From NCBI GenBank assembly GCA_026419785.1, contig JAODTK010000445.1, forward strand, positions 372,001 through 436,000: 64,000 nucleotides of DNA, in the 5' to 3' direction. Under the pieces are notes generated by a model. It did not search any database and was not told where the DNA came from. It saw only the letters and a list, made by a program, of their open reading frames with translations. Each line of letters begins with the position of its first letter. Within the stretch, counting starts at the first letter, position 1. The stretch is from Sclerodactyla briareus. Taxonomy: Eukaryota; Echinodermata; Holothuroidea; Dendrochirotida; Sclerodactylidae. Positions 1 to 11,420 of the stretch are shown one piece after another. The translations under genes were made by a program, and so were the position numbers.

Positions 1-355
1 GAGAAAAACGCCATTGCGCGCGACGAAACACTTGACCACATAGCACTTTTGGCTATTCGATTTAAAATTCAAGAACTCGGCATGAAGCAGGGGTTAATCC
101 TTCACTTCGGCCCTCGTCGGATCCAGATTCTTAACCTGGCCGCACTGAATTAGTGGACTTAGACAATTTCCAACGCGAGTATGGTTTGGGAGACAAAAAT
201 TGAATCAGTTTAGAGTATACCAAAATCGGGCATGTGCCTATTTTTTTCACACGGTCCGGAAAAGTGGGGGGGGGGGGACAAACGAGTATGATATCCCCCA
301 CTTTGAAAGTGGGGGACATGTCCCCCCGTCCCCCACCTGTGACCGCCCATGATCA
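1..355 (+). repeat. Dispersed repeat family R1, copy a (left edge cut by window)
   Basis: The stretch aligns by eye, with many small indels, to 9590-10220 (plus) and 49810-50030 (minus). Shared landmarks in order are ATTGCGCG, GCACTTTTGGC, TTAGACAATTTCC, GACAAAAATTGAATCAG, ATCGGGCATGTGCC and a G-rich end finishing in CCCCCACCTG. The 3' end carries facing G and C runs (CCCCCACTTTGAAAGTGGGGG) that can fold into a hairpin. The reading frames here are not conserved between copies, so I regard it as non-coding. The class is unknown. This copy lacks the insertion found in copy b. Confidence 0.7.
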
Positions 356-783
356 TGGTAATTTGACTGACTATACTTTGTCAATCCAATTGTCATTCCG
401 TAGAGAAGGAGAAACATGTTATGTGACCGCCAAAATGCCCCGTGTGCCACAAATTTCCCCTTTTGACTTTCTTCCTGAACCCCCATATGTCCATTGGTCA
501 ATGATACTACGGACAATATTATCATTATTCATTTTATTTTTCATGTTATTGAGGAGCAACCGTTTGACTGTCCAAATTGACGTCGACCCTGGTTTGTTCG
601 AAACATAGGAGGGGAAGCATCTTGCGTATTTCAGAATGACCCCAAATGAGTGATGACCTTCAACCTTAAATTCTGGAAAACAACCTAGATGACCCTTCAC
701 TTGGCCATCGATCTGACAAAGTGCACATGATCCATTGAACTGAATGAAGGGTTGGGGAGGAGGAGTACTGGTAGCGATTCGAA

Positions 784-956
784 TGTGTATGTGTGCGTCC
801 GTTGTGTGTGTGTGCGTGTGCGTGATGTGGTGAAGCGAGTGTGTGACGTATGTGTGTGTGCGTTTGTGTGTGGGTGCGCGCGCGTGTGTGTGATGTGTGC
901 GTGCGTGTGTGTGGTGTGATGTGGGGATGTGTGCGTGGGGTGTGTGGTGCGGCGTG
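784..956. repeat. (GT)n-rich imperfect microsatellite
   Basis: GTGTGTG runs interrupted by GC, GAT and GGG. The reading frames across it on both strands are products of the simple repeat. Confidence 0.95.
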
Positions 957-3900
957 TGGGTCTGTCACATTTAATGGTTTTCCGCAAATACCAAAAAAGT
1001 GTGAGTGCCTGAACATCGTAAAAATTTTACACACTGACTCCTAAACAGTCACAAAACACACCTTCCTTTCAAATTAGGCAAAAATTATCGAAATTTTTTT
1101 TTGTTTGAGATTGTGGGTGGGAACAATTTTGGGCAATATCTCATTTTTCCCCAGAGGGGTTGTTCTTTGTGTGTACACATGCACATTCCATATGGGAGTA
1201 TTTCGCCCAGTTAATTGCATAACATTTGTTAAACGTTTGGTGGCTATCAGAGCCAGAAAAGATTGAGCTAAAGCAGACCCATGTCGGGCTGTGAGGGAAA
1301 ATCCCCAATCGGTATATATCCCAATGAAGTTAGTGCTTATACCGGTATCATTGGTATTATGCTATTATTTAAACCAACTGTTACTTACATGTACTTGGCT
1401 ACAAACCGTACATTCCTTCGAATCCCTCTGGGTGCTTCCAGCAGCACCCCCCCCCCACCCCAACCCCTCTGCCCAGACCAGAGCTATATAACCATCCCGT
1501 GACCACGTGCTAATAGAAGTTTCAATTCTGCATTGCAGTTGGTCTTACAGAAATGTCACATAATCGACCAGAATAGCTGAAACAATGACAAGCCTCGCTG
1601 GAGTCATAGTAGGATTATTTGAATACCCCACTGATTGGAGCATTTGATGGACGCGAATGGAGGGAGTGAGGAAATCTCATCCAAGCGATTACACCCAATC
1701 CTGACAGATTGTAGGATAGGCTATGCGTTCATTCAACAAACACGACTTTGGGAATATCATACGTTAACCTGGAAGGCGGCGGAAGGGAGAGAGCGATCAT
1801 GCTTTTTAATATTACACGCGGATAGTGATAAATAAGCTCAAAAAAAGGTACCGTATAAGGATCGTGCAATTGGTGGCTACCCAATGCTCAGATCGAAGTA
1901 GTTAGCGACCTTTTAACCAACTTCGGTGTAGTCACTGTACTGACCCCGATGCTAAAAAAAATGTTGTTGTTTTGTATAGCGAGAACGGGTTAATGAAGGA
2001 GGAAAAAATCTGAAAATAATAGCGTTCAGCTCCGAGTTCGAACTCCATTGTACCTCTTGCGCAGGCAATATAGGGCCTACGACATTTTTTTCAATGGACC
2101 TATTGTTAGCCTGCCAGTGCATCCAATAAGCAACTACGTTATCAATATTGGTTCACAATCCAGACGTAACACCGAAAGAAAGGTATAGACCAATTTATAA
2201 ATGACAGACGCGGGCGATCGAGGCATGCGCATTGGTGGGCTATATTAAGACTCGGCCCCCCCCCCCCCCCCTCTAAACAGAATTGCGCTACGTTCCAACA
2301 ATAGCTTGCTAGTGTTTCCAAGCAGTGCCATGACACATTGTTATAGTCACAATGGTTCCCGATACCGGGAAGAGATGGTATTGGATCGATCGGGGTCGTT
2401 ATTCATGTTATGACAAAATACTTGACTTGTTCAACCTATACCCGCAGTTCAGTTTTCACCGTAGCCAATCAGTACAATATATTGAGATTATTTTTTTCTC
2501 CGTGAACATGACGAGCCAATATGCCAATCTGATTCTTACAAAGCCCGTCCTATCGTAAATCTATATCCGGGTTGACTTTTGTATAATCTTCTGCAATCTT
2601 CTAAACCTCCAAACCGAATTTCAGTCCGCGTGCGCTAAAAAGGCACAATAGACTAATGGTAAATTCCCATTGTGACGTCCACGGGGTCAAATGTTAATGC
2701 AAAACATTTAGCTTCTGAAAACCCTGTAACAACGAAACTATGATGGGATCTGAATTCTGATCAATCTAATTTTCATGTGAATATCTATTTCCGTCTTCCT
2801 ATTTTTTATATTTCCATATCAATAAAATAGGCAGCCATATCGGATCTATGCGCAGATTTCTGCGTCAGTTAAAGGTCACTCTAACCCATACCCTAAACTA
2901 TAGCCTAGAATAAGTTCAACTCGATTTTGATACACTACAAATACCAATCACGTACGGCGGTCGTTGTATTATCTGACCTGAAATCAGCTCGTACCACGAA
3001 ATTGGAGTTTCCTCCGGTTCATCCGCACCTAGGATATTTCACATTCTAGCCTATATTACTTCTAGTTTTAAATTTTATGAAAGGGGTCCGGAAGGACAAA
3101 ATACCTCATGAGAGACCCTGCCACAACATCCCCAAAAGAGAAGAACAACCCAGATGTTCAAAGAAGTCGCCCACAATTCTTGAAAAAGAATCAAGATTGT
3201 TCTTGAATGCAATCACACTGCTAGCAAACAACATTTTCAGGAAGGCTTTCACTCATTAGTAACTCTCTGTGGAAGATTAATGTCCAATCTACAGCGTTTA
3301 CCACGAGCTTGCGTATTGTTGTAACTTTGAAAACTCTAAAGACAAATAGTGTAAAGGAAAGGGCCCCGAACCATGAACATTTTGGAAAACCTGAATCAAA
3401 TCCACGAATTCGTCTCATTTCACATCGAAGTTAGACCTAGGCGCCTAATGGTGCGCAGTCTTTGTATGATGTAGGAGAGCTCAACCCTCATTTATATTAG
3501 TATCACCAATCATTCTGGACTGATCGGTCTCAATGTTTTTATTTGTTACCTCTGTTGACCGATCGTTGACCCTATAACCCTAAAACAGCAGGAATCGTGC
3601 ACATACCAACTTGACCAAGTATAAGCTCAATCCATCCAGATGGGTCGCCGATTTATCGTGTTCACAAGAAAGGCGTCAAACTTCCACGTACGCTGTCATG
3701 ACTACATGTATTCCTTTTGCCTCCGGCAAAGAATATGATCACGAATCGAAGTGGGGTCGCCCACCAGCGATCATTGATTATCACTGTTAATAAACTACGG
3801 TATCCCCTCGGATAAACTTGCAAATGCCTCTAAGGAAAAATAACTGAACCACAACTGAAAACAGCTAGCACGTTAGAGATAATTGAACGTTTTTGCCTGT

Positions 3901-4040
3901 TTGCACACAAAACACCCAAATCGGTCGTTTCTTCAAAGGTTGTCGAATTACTCGATACCGTTAATTTACTACAGGTCATTGATACCAATTACATAATATT
4001 AAGAGATTCCAAGCGACATCTGCTGGGCACATGCTAATTT
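957..4040. other. No supported gene; mixed intergenic sequence
   Basis: Short frames occur (for example 1281-1502 and 1635-1835 plus, 3077-3259 plus) but lack convincing splice context or recognisable motifs. C-runs sit near 1447-1460 and at 2256-2271 (C16). Nothing else could be identified. Confidence 0.6.
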
Positions 4041-4145
4041 TGTGTAATGTGTGTGTGTTTGGCGCGCATTGTGTGTGTGTAATGCGCGACTGTGGGGGTG
4101 CGTGTGTATGTGTGTGTGCAGTATTATGTAGGTATGTGTGGGGGT
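4041..4145. repeat. (GT)n-rich microsatellite
   Basis: Imperfect GTGTGTGT blocks separated by GCGC and GGGGG. Confidence 0.9.
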
Positions 4146-5181
4146 CTGTCCGGCGGGCGATGATGAGGATAAATGGGGTTAGGGCTACATGCAATAAAGT
4201 TTAACCTTCAGTAGTGTTCTCTACAAAAGTGATGTTTCTCCCACTCCGCTTCAATGAATTCACCAATGCTTCAAAGATTCCCAAATTAACTGCGGTTCCT
4301 TCTCGAAGGCCCAAAGTTGACTGCATCTCTCCCGTTCGGAACCAGCCTGAATGAACAAATCGCCATTCTTTTCGCTCCGTAACCGTAACAGTAGAAATTA
4401 CAGTTGAAAAGATTACATAAAATACAGTTCCATCGGGTGTCCAATTTGCGGCAGTGCCGGTGCCGGGACATTATGAACTTTGTGCCTCTTTAGTGGGCAT
4501 ATCATGTCCGTGAGTTAATTCTTAACGTGCCAGTTTTTGTCTTCCCCTGAACAATTGTTCAAATATACTGACAAAGCAACGTTCCGTGGTGTTCGAATTC
4601 CAGCAGCACCGGACGTTTCTTACCCTAGTGGCTGTACTCGCCGTTACGATTAGGCGAGCTCTTTGTCTCACTACAAGGTTCCGCTGTAATGCAATGTACT
4701 TTCTGGGGTTACCCGGGGGTCGCTACCAGGATAGTTGAGTAAGTCATGTCTGTCGGGCTATTGGCCTTCACGTTGAACTTGAACTCCCGCTGCTCCAGGT
4801 TCCGAGAAATTGTTCGGACCCTGGATTCGTGATGCATCGTTGTTCTGACGAATGTTAAATGGCATTCCGAGAACAGTGTGGGATTGGTTGCACCCGATCT
4901 TTATTTGGCTCTAGTTGAGAAGAAGAGGCGCGCTATCGCCGTGCTCATTCCACACTACAATACGGGCCAGGGGCCTTGATGAGCCTCATCCTTGGCTTCC
5001 TGATAGAATGCTGATCAAATTAATTCAAGTTAAATCAATAAAACCGTGTACCACTATGTTCTTCGCAACAGAGTTCTGACTTAAGTGTTTGATTCGGCAC
5101 AGGTGCTGATAAGCTGAGTTACATTAAATCCATATAAGCAAATGTTATAGAGCGCCTCGTCACATCCATTAGAACTCATAT
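4146..5181. other. No supported gene
   Basis: A cysteine-rich frame at 4286-4471 (minus, 61 codons) was noticed, but no splice site pair or known domain supports it. The rest is unremarkable. Confidence 0.5.
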
Positions 5182-5403
5182 TTACAGTATTTGTAACGGT
5201 TCGTTTTTTTTTGTTTTTTTTTTAGTATAACTGCGAGAATACTGCTCTATCATTTTGCCGCTTAATGAATCTTCTTGGAACAGAAGTATACATTCCACCG
5301 TTGCAGAACAGAACACGAATTTCTCATCATCCAAGTCAAATTCTTCAGTTCGTAGCTGCTTTCCGAAGTCTCTCGGCTTTCGCATTACTGGAAGATCACC
5401 CAT
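5182..5403 (-). CDS. Candidate coding exon or processed pseudogene, unknown protein
   Basis: Read on the minus strand, an ATG in good context (A at -3, G at +4) opens 73 codons beginning MGDLPVMRKPRDFGKQLRTE, followed by an acidic patch (FDLDDEKF) and a hydrophobic CILLF segment. Composition is protein-like up to about residue 59. The rest is encoded by an A-rich tract (A10-C-A9) and then stops. An acceptor-like GGCTGTCAG lies just before the ATG. The A-rich 3' end suggests either a true terminal exon or a retrocopy with its poly(A) tail. The opposite-strand frame (5255-5443) is also open but is serine/asparagine-rich. The family is not recognised. Confidence 0.4.
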   Translation of the reverse strand: MGDLPVMRKPRDFGKQLRTEEFDLDDEKFVFCSATVECILLFQEDSLSGKMIEQYSRSYTKKKTKKNEPLQIL

Positions 5404-7185
5404 TATGTTGACTGACAGCCAGCTGGCTGGAGTTGTGGTTTAGGCTGAACTGGAATGATAGATTGTACATCAGAAATACTCAATACAATAGTAAATAGCC
5501 GTGTCCACATACTAGCAGTACTCATGTGACACCTTCACGCTGCACGCCCGGGCATTCAGCTGAAAGTCTTTGTAACTTCCCCGGGCGGAAATAGCTTCAC
5601 CTTACTAAGCGTAACTTGGCGGGTTTATGTTAACCAGCAAAATGTTATACCGTGCGCGATTTCACATACACTATTCCACTGCACACTAAAAACAGTAAAA
5701 TTGATGGTAGATCGTTGTCAACCGTCACTGTGTAAGCCAGACAGAACTGGCAACACGCCCTCTACTTTGCACGGCTGGTTGTGCTGTTAACAGAACATCG
5801 CATTAGAGATGTAGATAATAGTCATGAGTAATACAAATAATAATAATGATACACTGATATTACCTTACAACAAATAACGTGAAAACATAGAGTCAATAAT
5901 TTGGAACACTTATTAGAATCATACGTATCCTACAAGTGTAGTTGCCGTGACCATTTCTCCGAATCATTGTAATTACTATCATGATGACTATTCTTGTTAT
6001 ATTCACTATTAGTCCTTTCATTGTTATATTTGAAGGATGTCGCATTTACGTTCTGTTACGTTCAACATATGTCACAGTTGGACAGTGCATGGAATAAATA
6101 GTAAAGAAACCAAGAACCAGCAAATGTATGATTTAATACAAACATACACACGCGTGTACTAGTCATCTGTCAATGCAGATGCTGAGCTACTGAGCGCATT
6201 TACACATGCGCGCTTTTACTTGTTTTTCACGTTTTATACACTATACAGCCAGTAGCCGTTCTCCTGCAAGCACACTAACAAACCTTGCGTGACCGACGTT
6301 ACAGATCCGGCAATGGCAATGACCGAAACGGCAGGCGGTGGCTGCAGGGCACTGTATAATCTTCTGCACAGTCCATGGCCCTATACCTTCTTTCAGCGTT
6401 CCCGATAAAAAAAAACACATCCTAGCCACAATGAGGTACAATTCCAGCAACGAGCTAACCAGACACATCATGTTCACAATCCCCGGTGAAAATACAGAAC
6501 GCGTCCTGATAGGCCACATTGTACGGGCGAGCGGGGGTGTCCCATCTACTTTTGGCGATATTGTAGACCCTATTCAAGTCCAGTTATCACGGGCGTTCCA
6601 GTGGCAGTTCAGTGACATTTCAATGGCAGTTTCTGTATTTGGATGTATTTGGATGTTGTATTTGGGATGCCATTGAGGACTCAACCGACTAATCGCAATT
6701 TTGTACTGAAGAGTGAGATGGGAATCTCCGAGACGTCCCGTACTTAAACATGTACTTTCGAACGTTTTTGTTCTAATTTGCTCCTAGTATTTGGTTTCAC
6801 AACTGTAAAACTACATTTTTTACCCCTTACCAGAAACCGGGTGGGCCATGGGGGAATTCTGTGCTGGGCATCTGGGTCACCCTAAACTGGGAAACGAGCC
6901 GCCTTAAAACAGTGCAACTATACATACCACGAACCGCTCTATGATCAAGCTCTAAAGTGGCTCCTCGCCCACCCGGCCCTCTCCCCCACGTTCTATGTAG
7001 TACTAGCCTATACTAACACACAAGGTTTGACTCTTCTGCCATTGACTAACATTTAAGCAGCCTAGTGGTTCACCAAATCCGATGTAACCTCAAATTTTGA
7101 CTCTCTTAACCAACTTTGGAAGAAGTTGCCATCACCTGGACATCTGAGTGTTGAATCACTCTGCATAAGTAATTTTTTGTCAAAA
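5404..7185. other. No supported gene
   Basis: AT-rich sequence with a TAA/AAT-rich patch near 5815-5870. A hydrophobic minus frame at 6241-6519 (92 codons) was considered as a receptor fragment and set aside. No splice-bounded exon was found. Confidence 0.5.
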
Positions 7186-7412
7186 CAAGTTCTAGTCTTC
7201 GTGGTGTGGGTGAATTTTCGGAACAATTCCTGGCTCAATAATCTCGGTGTCCAGTGGAAAGCAAGCATGGCAAATCCTGTATCGGGATTGGTCAATGAAG
7301 ATGCCTCTACTTATTGCCAATGTTTTGATCATCACTACTGAACACCAAGATGTGTTGAACCCAGAATTGTTCAAAAAAATGCACCCGCACCACCAAGACT
7401 ATAACTTCATGT
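7186..7412. repeat. Imperfect inverted repeat (arms about 75-85 bp)
   Basis: The left arm at about 7186-7262 (AAGTTCTAGTCTTCGTGG onward) matches the reverse complement of about 7327-7412 (AAGTTATAGTCTTGGTGG). Both arms contain GAACAATTC and a TCTTGGTGTTCAGT-like end. The loop is about 65 bp. The overlapping open frames at 7062-7462 are explained by this palindromic structure. Confidence 0.65.
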
Positions 7413-7424
7413 GGGTATCGACGG

Positions 7425-7570
7425 GGGGAGTCAGAACCCTCCATGACCCAAGTGACCAATAAAATGAAACTATTTATGTGGTCGCACTTCCTTTGGGTTC
7501 CGACCTCAACCCCCCCCCCCCCCCCCCCCCCCCATCAAGACAATCTCTCGGTATGCGCCTGTATAACTTC
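7425..7570 (+). repeat. C-tract-bounded dispersed repeat, copy 1 (short)
   Basis: Starts with GTCAGAACCCTCC and ATGACCCAAGTGAC and ends with CTTTGGGTTCCGACCTCAAC followed by C24 (7510-7533) and a tail like that at 8280. The ends GTCAGAACCC and GGGTTCCGAC are inverted relative to each other, so this may be a small TIR element with internal deletion relative to copy 2. Confidence 0.6.
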
Positions 7571-8014
7571 ACAGATTCCCTCCCATACCCATCAACATAA
7601 CTATTCACTCCTGAAAAGATGGGGTGAATTAGCGGTTGCGTTCTCAAAGGGTGATGCCAGTTTGAAAATCGGCCGTAGGTAGTGATAGAGCTACGGGAGG
7701 ATCTCTGATGACTCATTCCAGTCGTGTGCAGGGTGTCAATGTTAACAGAACGGGAATACCATTACGGATATGGAATACGGGTGCGAGAGCCGTATACCGT
7801 ATATACCCGGCAAGGGTGTAATCACTAGCTGAGAGTTGAACGGGAGAGGGGTACCGTAATATGCCATGAAACGACATTGTGATTGCACTGTTGCTATACC
7901 CCCATTTGCAACAGCTACGCAGTGACAGGTGAGGTGTATGCTCTGAAGATTATCAAACACCCACGGAGTCGAAGTTGCAGGACTTCAGTACCGAATCAGT
8001 GGTCGTACTCACGT

Positions 8015-8300
8015 GGGGGGGGGGTGGTCAGAACCCCCTCCCCCCCCCCTATGACCCAAGTGACAATAAATTTTTTAACACAAAAAACACTGTCTGTTTT
8101 TCTGCGGTTCAGACTGAGGTCGTGAACTGTTATGTACCGGTTGCAAATGTTGCAGCAGCAGGTGTCTAGGGCCCATAAATTGTCCATATGCCAATAGGGA
8201 CGGGTGAGGCCCATGTATGAGGGTGTGCACTTCTCTTTGGGTTCCGACCTCAACACCCCCCCCCCCCAAAAAAAAACGAATCTCTAGGTACGCCGCATGT
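8015..8300 (+). repeat. C-tract-bounded dispersed repeat, copy 2
   Basis: GGTCAGAACCCCCT, TATGACCCAAGTGAC, then about 170 bp absent from copy 1, then TCTTTGGGTTCCGACCTCAA with a C-run and A-run. A further C-run at about 8501-8520 follows 200 bp downstream. The apparent ORFs here lie inside the repeat. Confidence 0.6.
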
Positions 8301-9440
8301 TCCTGTTACCAATAGCACTTTTTGTCCCTTCTTCCCCCTCCCCTTGACTTGAAGGGTCCTGGCTATATACGCTTATACAGACTCAACGATGTTACCTAAA
8401 ATAGGGATGCACCACCTACAAGAGCGAATGACTGCTTAGCTACTAGGACTTGGGGTCGAAGCGAGATTGGTCAAACATGAACCCCTGTCTCTATGCAGCA
8501 GACCCCCCCCCCCCACCCCCGACCTCACGAAACAAATTGCAATTCGCTAGACTCTCGCAACAAATGATATTGCACATTAGTAGACCCAAGCATTGTAAAA
8601 TTCCTCTGTGGTTCGGAGTAGTAACTAACCACACACTAACCTGCTAACATGGCTTCATCACAGTTTTCACATAGCCACAGTCTCATTTGTAAGAGCTCTA
8701 TAATAAACGGATTCGACATTGGATGCTTATTTCAGGCCCGTTATCTGTGATAAACCCGTCTTTTTTGTACACAAATCGTTATAGTAACTAGTTTCGCATT
8801 GTTTAGGTAGACGATATTTTTTTTTATAGGATCCCAGGGGCCGTCGGAGCCGTTTCGCAAAGTGGGGGGGATGGACATAATCGAATGCAAATGACCATCT
8901 AAGCGGAGCGCCACCATTGAGTTGGCGCGGAGGGCACTAAGAAAATTTCAGAGTTTTATACCCTCTAGGTCGACGGAACGGCACTTGCCAAAGGCTCAAT
9001 AGCACCCATCCCCCACATGTGTGATTTGAGGAAAAGACAAAAAAAGTCGTCATGTGCATACTAAGAGGATTAACCGAGATCACAAAGTTTTATTTTTTTT
9101 TTTTTTTTTTTTATTCCTTTTTTTTTTCTTTTTGTTTACTCTGGCTTTGTTTGCGTTGGATATCCAGGGGTACGACGAACGGTCTCTGGTGAGACGAAGG
9201 GAAAAGCAATAGGCGTACGGGACCACGCAAATTTGGGAGAAGAAAATTTGTTCCCTGAGTTTACAAGTCGGTTATTGGACACTACCGTGCGGGCCCGCGC
9301 GCGGAGCGCGTGACAAAAAACAGGCATGGTTTCCGGCATTTTATCGGAAAAGACTGCGAAAAAAATTCAGGCAATTTTCACTTGATCTTCATTCCAATAT
9401 TTTCCACGACAATTTCCACCCGAATTTTCATCTCAGAAGA
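8301..9440. other. No supported gene; T-rich tract and GC palindrome
   Basis: Holds a poly(T) stretch at about 9091-9128, which may be the reversed tail of a minus-strand retroposon, and GCGCGCGGAGCGCG near 9297. A fragment with TTGGCGCGGAG and CCCTCTAGGTCG at 8905-8990 resembles sequence at 11945-12010 and 22430-22510. Confidence 0.45.
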
Positions 9441-9442
9441 AT

Positions 9443-9463
9443 GGGGGGGGGGGGGGGGGGGGG
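9443..9463. repeat. Poly(dG) tract, G21
   Basis: Uninterrupted run of G. It precedes the second copy of R1. Confidence 0.95.
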
Positions 9464-9479
9464 CCAGCCAGGTACGCCC

Positions 9480-10220
9480 AGGAGGTAAGTACGGCCCCAA
9501 GGCTTCTGAATTAATCGGGTGTGTGAATGAACGAAACAAAATGATTGAAGCATTACATCGCATATTTAAGCTACAACGCCTGGAAGAAAAAAACCCATTG
9601 CGCGGCGACGACCACACTTTGAACAAATCATGCACTTTTGGCTTATTCGATACAAAATTCGAGAATTCGGTTATGAAACATGGGTAAACCTTCCAGTCGG
9701 CATGTACGGGTCCAGATCTGCCACCTGGGGGTCCGACAATCGTTGGACCGTGTAAGACGATTTTCCAACAGATTATTGTGGTTGGTTAGACAAAAATTGA
9801 ATCAGTGGTTCCCAACCTTTTTCTCCCCAGTTCCCTCTTGTTCTTTCGCTTTGAAGCCGTTTTCTCCTTATGAAATCCATTATTAATGAGGGGTTGATAG
9901 ATGGGGAGATGTGGGAAAGGGTTAAACTTGCAGGAATTGCGTTTGTAAAATAGAAGAATTCACAATTGAAAAAATCCTGCAAAATGATGACCTTTGTATA
10001 CATTTTTCTCTCCCCTGAAATCTTGAAATTTCCCCTGGTTGGGAACAACTGGTTTAGAGTGATACACAAAATCGGCATGTGCCTATGAATTTTTATTACG
10101 GTCCGAAAGTGGGGGGGGGGGGTGGGACAAACGATATATTATCCCCCCGCCCCAACTTTGAAAATGGGGGGGGGGGGGACATGTCCCCCCCCCTCCCCAC
10201 CTGTTTTTGACGCCCATGTA
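9480..10220 (+). repeat. Dispersed repeat R1, copy b, interrupted by a hAT-like element
   Basis: Matches 1-355 on both sides of 9803-10051. It extends R1 leftward by at least 110 bp beyond what copy a shows. Its 3' part again has facing G and C runs ending in CCCCACCTG. A frame in the left part (9310-9687) is not conserved between copies. Confidence 0.7.
9803..10051. mobile_element. hAT-like miniature element inside R1
   Basis: The left end CAGTGGTTCCCAACC and the right end GGTTGGGAACAACTG are inverted copies with one mismatch. CAGTGGTTCYCAACC is the kind of end known for Charlie-type hAT elements. The interior (249 bp in total) has no transposase frame, so it would be non-autonomous. R1 copies at 1-355 and 49810-50030 read TCAGTTTAGAG through the same point, giving two uninterrupted paralogues. 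An exact 8-bp target duplication could not be fixed because the flanks carry mismatches. Confidence 0.75.
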
Positions 10221-10547
10221 TGATCCCCATGGCCGGCATTTTTTCATGCGCGCCAATTTGCGACCCCCCGACTTCAGATGGAAGCGCCGACTCTCAACAT
10301 TAACACTTTTAGCTTACTACACGTACAATTCATGTGAGCGTTCCGCACACTGTATGTTCCGTATGAAAATGATGGTATTCCCATTACCCACAGTCTGTCC
10401 CTACTGTCACAATTTTTTTTTTGGCTGTCAGACTGCCGGGTGGTTATGATTTTCAACACCTCGCATGCATGAGCTGTCTACTGAAATTTTATGTAAGCCC
10501 AAAGCAACATTGTACAACATGAAAATGAATGTACTTTAGTAACTTAC

Positions 10548-10684
10548 CTCAGCTCTTCCAAATTTAGTTACCAAATCACCGCGGCTAGAGCTGTCGGGGC
10601 CCGACTGCTTGACATCGTTCATATTTTTCCTCACAATGACTCCGAGATACCCCCACATACGCTCCAAAGCCTCAATCATATAGG
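10548..10684 (-). CDS. Internal exon of an unidentified host protein
   Basis: On the minus strand an AG at the upstream edge is followed by an open frame of about 45 codons containing MIEALERMWGYLGVIVRKNM and then a polar segment ending DLVTKFGRAE. It ends in a near-perfect donor (GAG/gtaagtt). Composition is clearly protein-like: an amphipathic helix followed by a charged linker. The frame is closed by TGA immediately upstream of the acceptor, as expected for an intron edge, but the pyrimidine tract is weak. An alternative is that the ATG is a start codon and this is a first coding exon. The family is not recognised. No neighbouring exon could be joined with confidence. Confidence 0.6.
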
Positions 10685-11099
10685 CTCAAGTTACCGTGGG
10701 TTGTTTGTAATCCTATCGTTCCAATGATATAACACCCCCGGGGAAAAGTGCTGCTCGCATGCAGGGTGCTGCGAAACCGATAACATTAGTATGTACCGGG
10801 TAGGTTTTATCCGGGCCGTCTATATTTAGACTAACTAACGGACTCGGGATCTTATGTCGAATACGCCTCTATCCCGCTCCTTTTTTTTTGGAATCCATTG
10901 TTTTATTACAGTGGCTGATTGGGGCCATGAAGGAAAAGTCGTTTCTTGAATGGAGGCTGCCACACGATTCTCGAGTATTGGTGTTTACGAAGTTGAATCC
11001 CGGTTATATAAGTAATAATTTGATATGACAGTCACTGATTGATAATGCTAATGTACTGCTCGTAAAGCTTCCTCCTATTTCTCGATTGGGCTACTCCCT
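10685..11099. other. No supported gene
   Basis: Intergenic or intronic on present evidence. It contains a TTATATAAG sequence near 11003 that could be a TATA box but has no associated gene. Confidence 0.4.
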
Positions 11100-11420
11100 T
11101 ACTGAGAGCAGAGCTGACGCAATTGGCTGATGTGACAGACATCACCAAAACGATCGTAACAACAAACTGACACGAACCGCCGAAGAAATTCGAACACAGT
11201 TATGAAAAAGATTCGGAGACGAAAAAAATTGAGGCACACAAACAAGAAGGCGGAGAAACGAATAAACCTTGAAGAAAAAATGAGCTGGAGAAGCAAAAGA
11301 AAAGAGAGTCGGAGAAACGACATAAAAATGTCCGAAAAATGAACTTTGAATGTCGGAAGAACCAGATTCAAATTCAGCGGAACAAAATTTCCACAGGTAA
11401 AAGAAAAAATAGAAGTCATG
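11100..11420 (+). pseudogene. Decayed coiled-coil coding stretch, unknown
   Basis: Plus-strand reading gives heptad-rich pieces in shifting frames: RAELTQLADVTDITKTIV, then KLTRTAEEIRTQ, then EKDSETKKIEAHKQ, then ELEKQKKRESEKRHKN. At least three frame changes are needed. Charge and heptad spacing indicate a long coiled coil. It could be a host filament-like protein or the ORF1 coiled coil of a LINE; nothing decides between them. The sequence is purine-rich, so some of the resemblance may come from base composition. Confidence 0.35.

Noticed and set aside
666..1034. Histidine/threonine-rich frames
   Set aside because: Translation of the GT microsatellite. The same applies to 63135-63410.
2880..2910. 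CTAACCCATACCCTAAAC, telomere-like
   Set aside because: Only two imperfect units; not a telomeric array.
6241..6519. Hydrophobic minus frame ending SVLAGERLLAV, reminiscent of the E/DRY region of a rhodopsin-like receptor
   Set aside because: No conserved helix 1 or 2 motifs, another frame reads as well, and no splice support; resemblance is too short.
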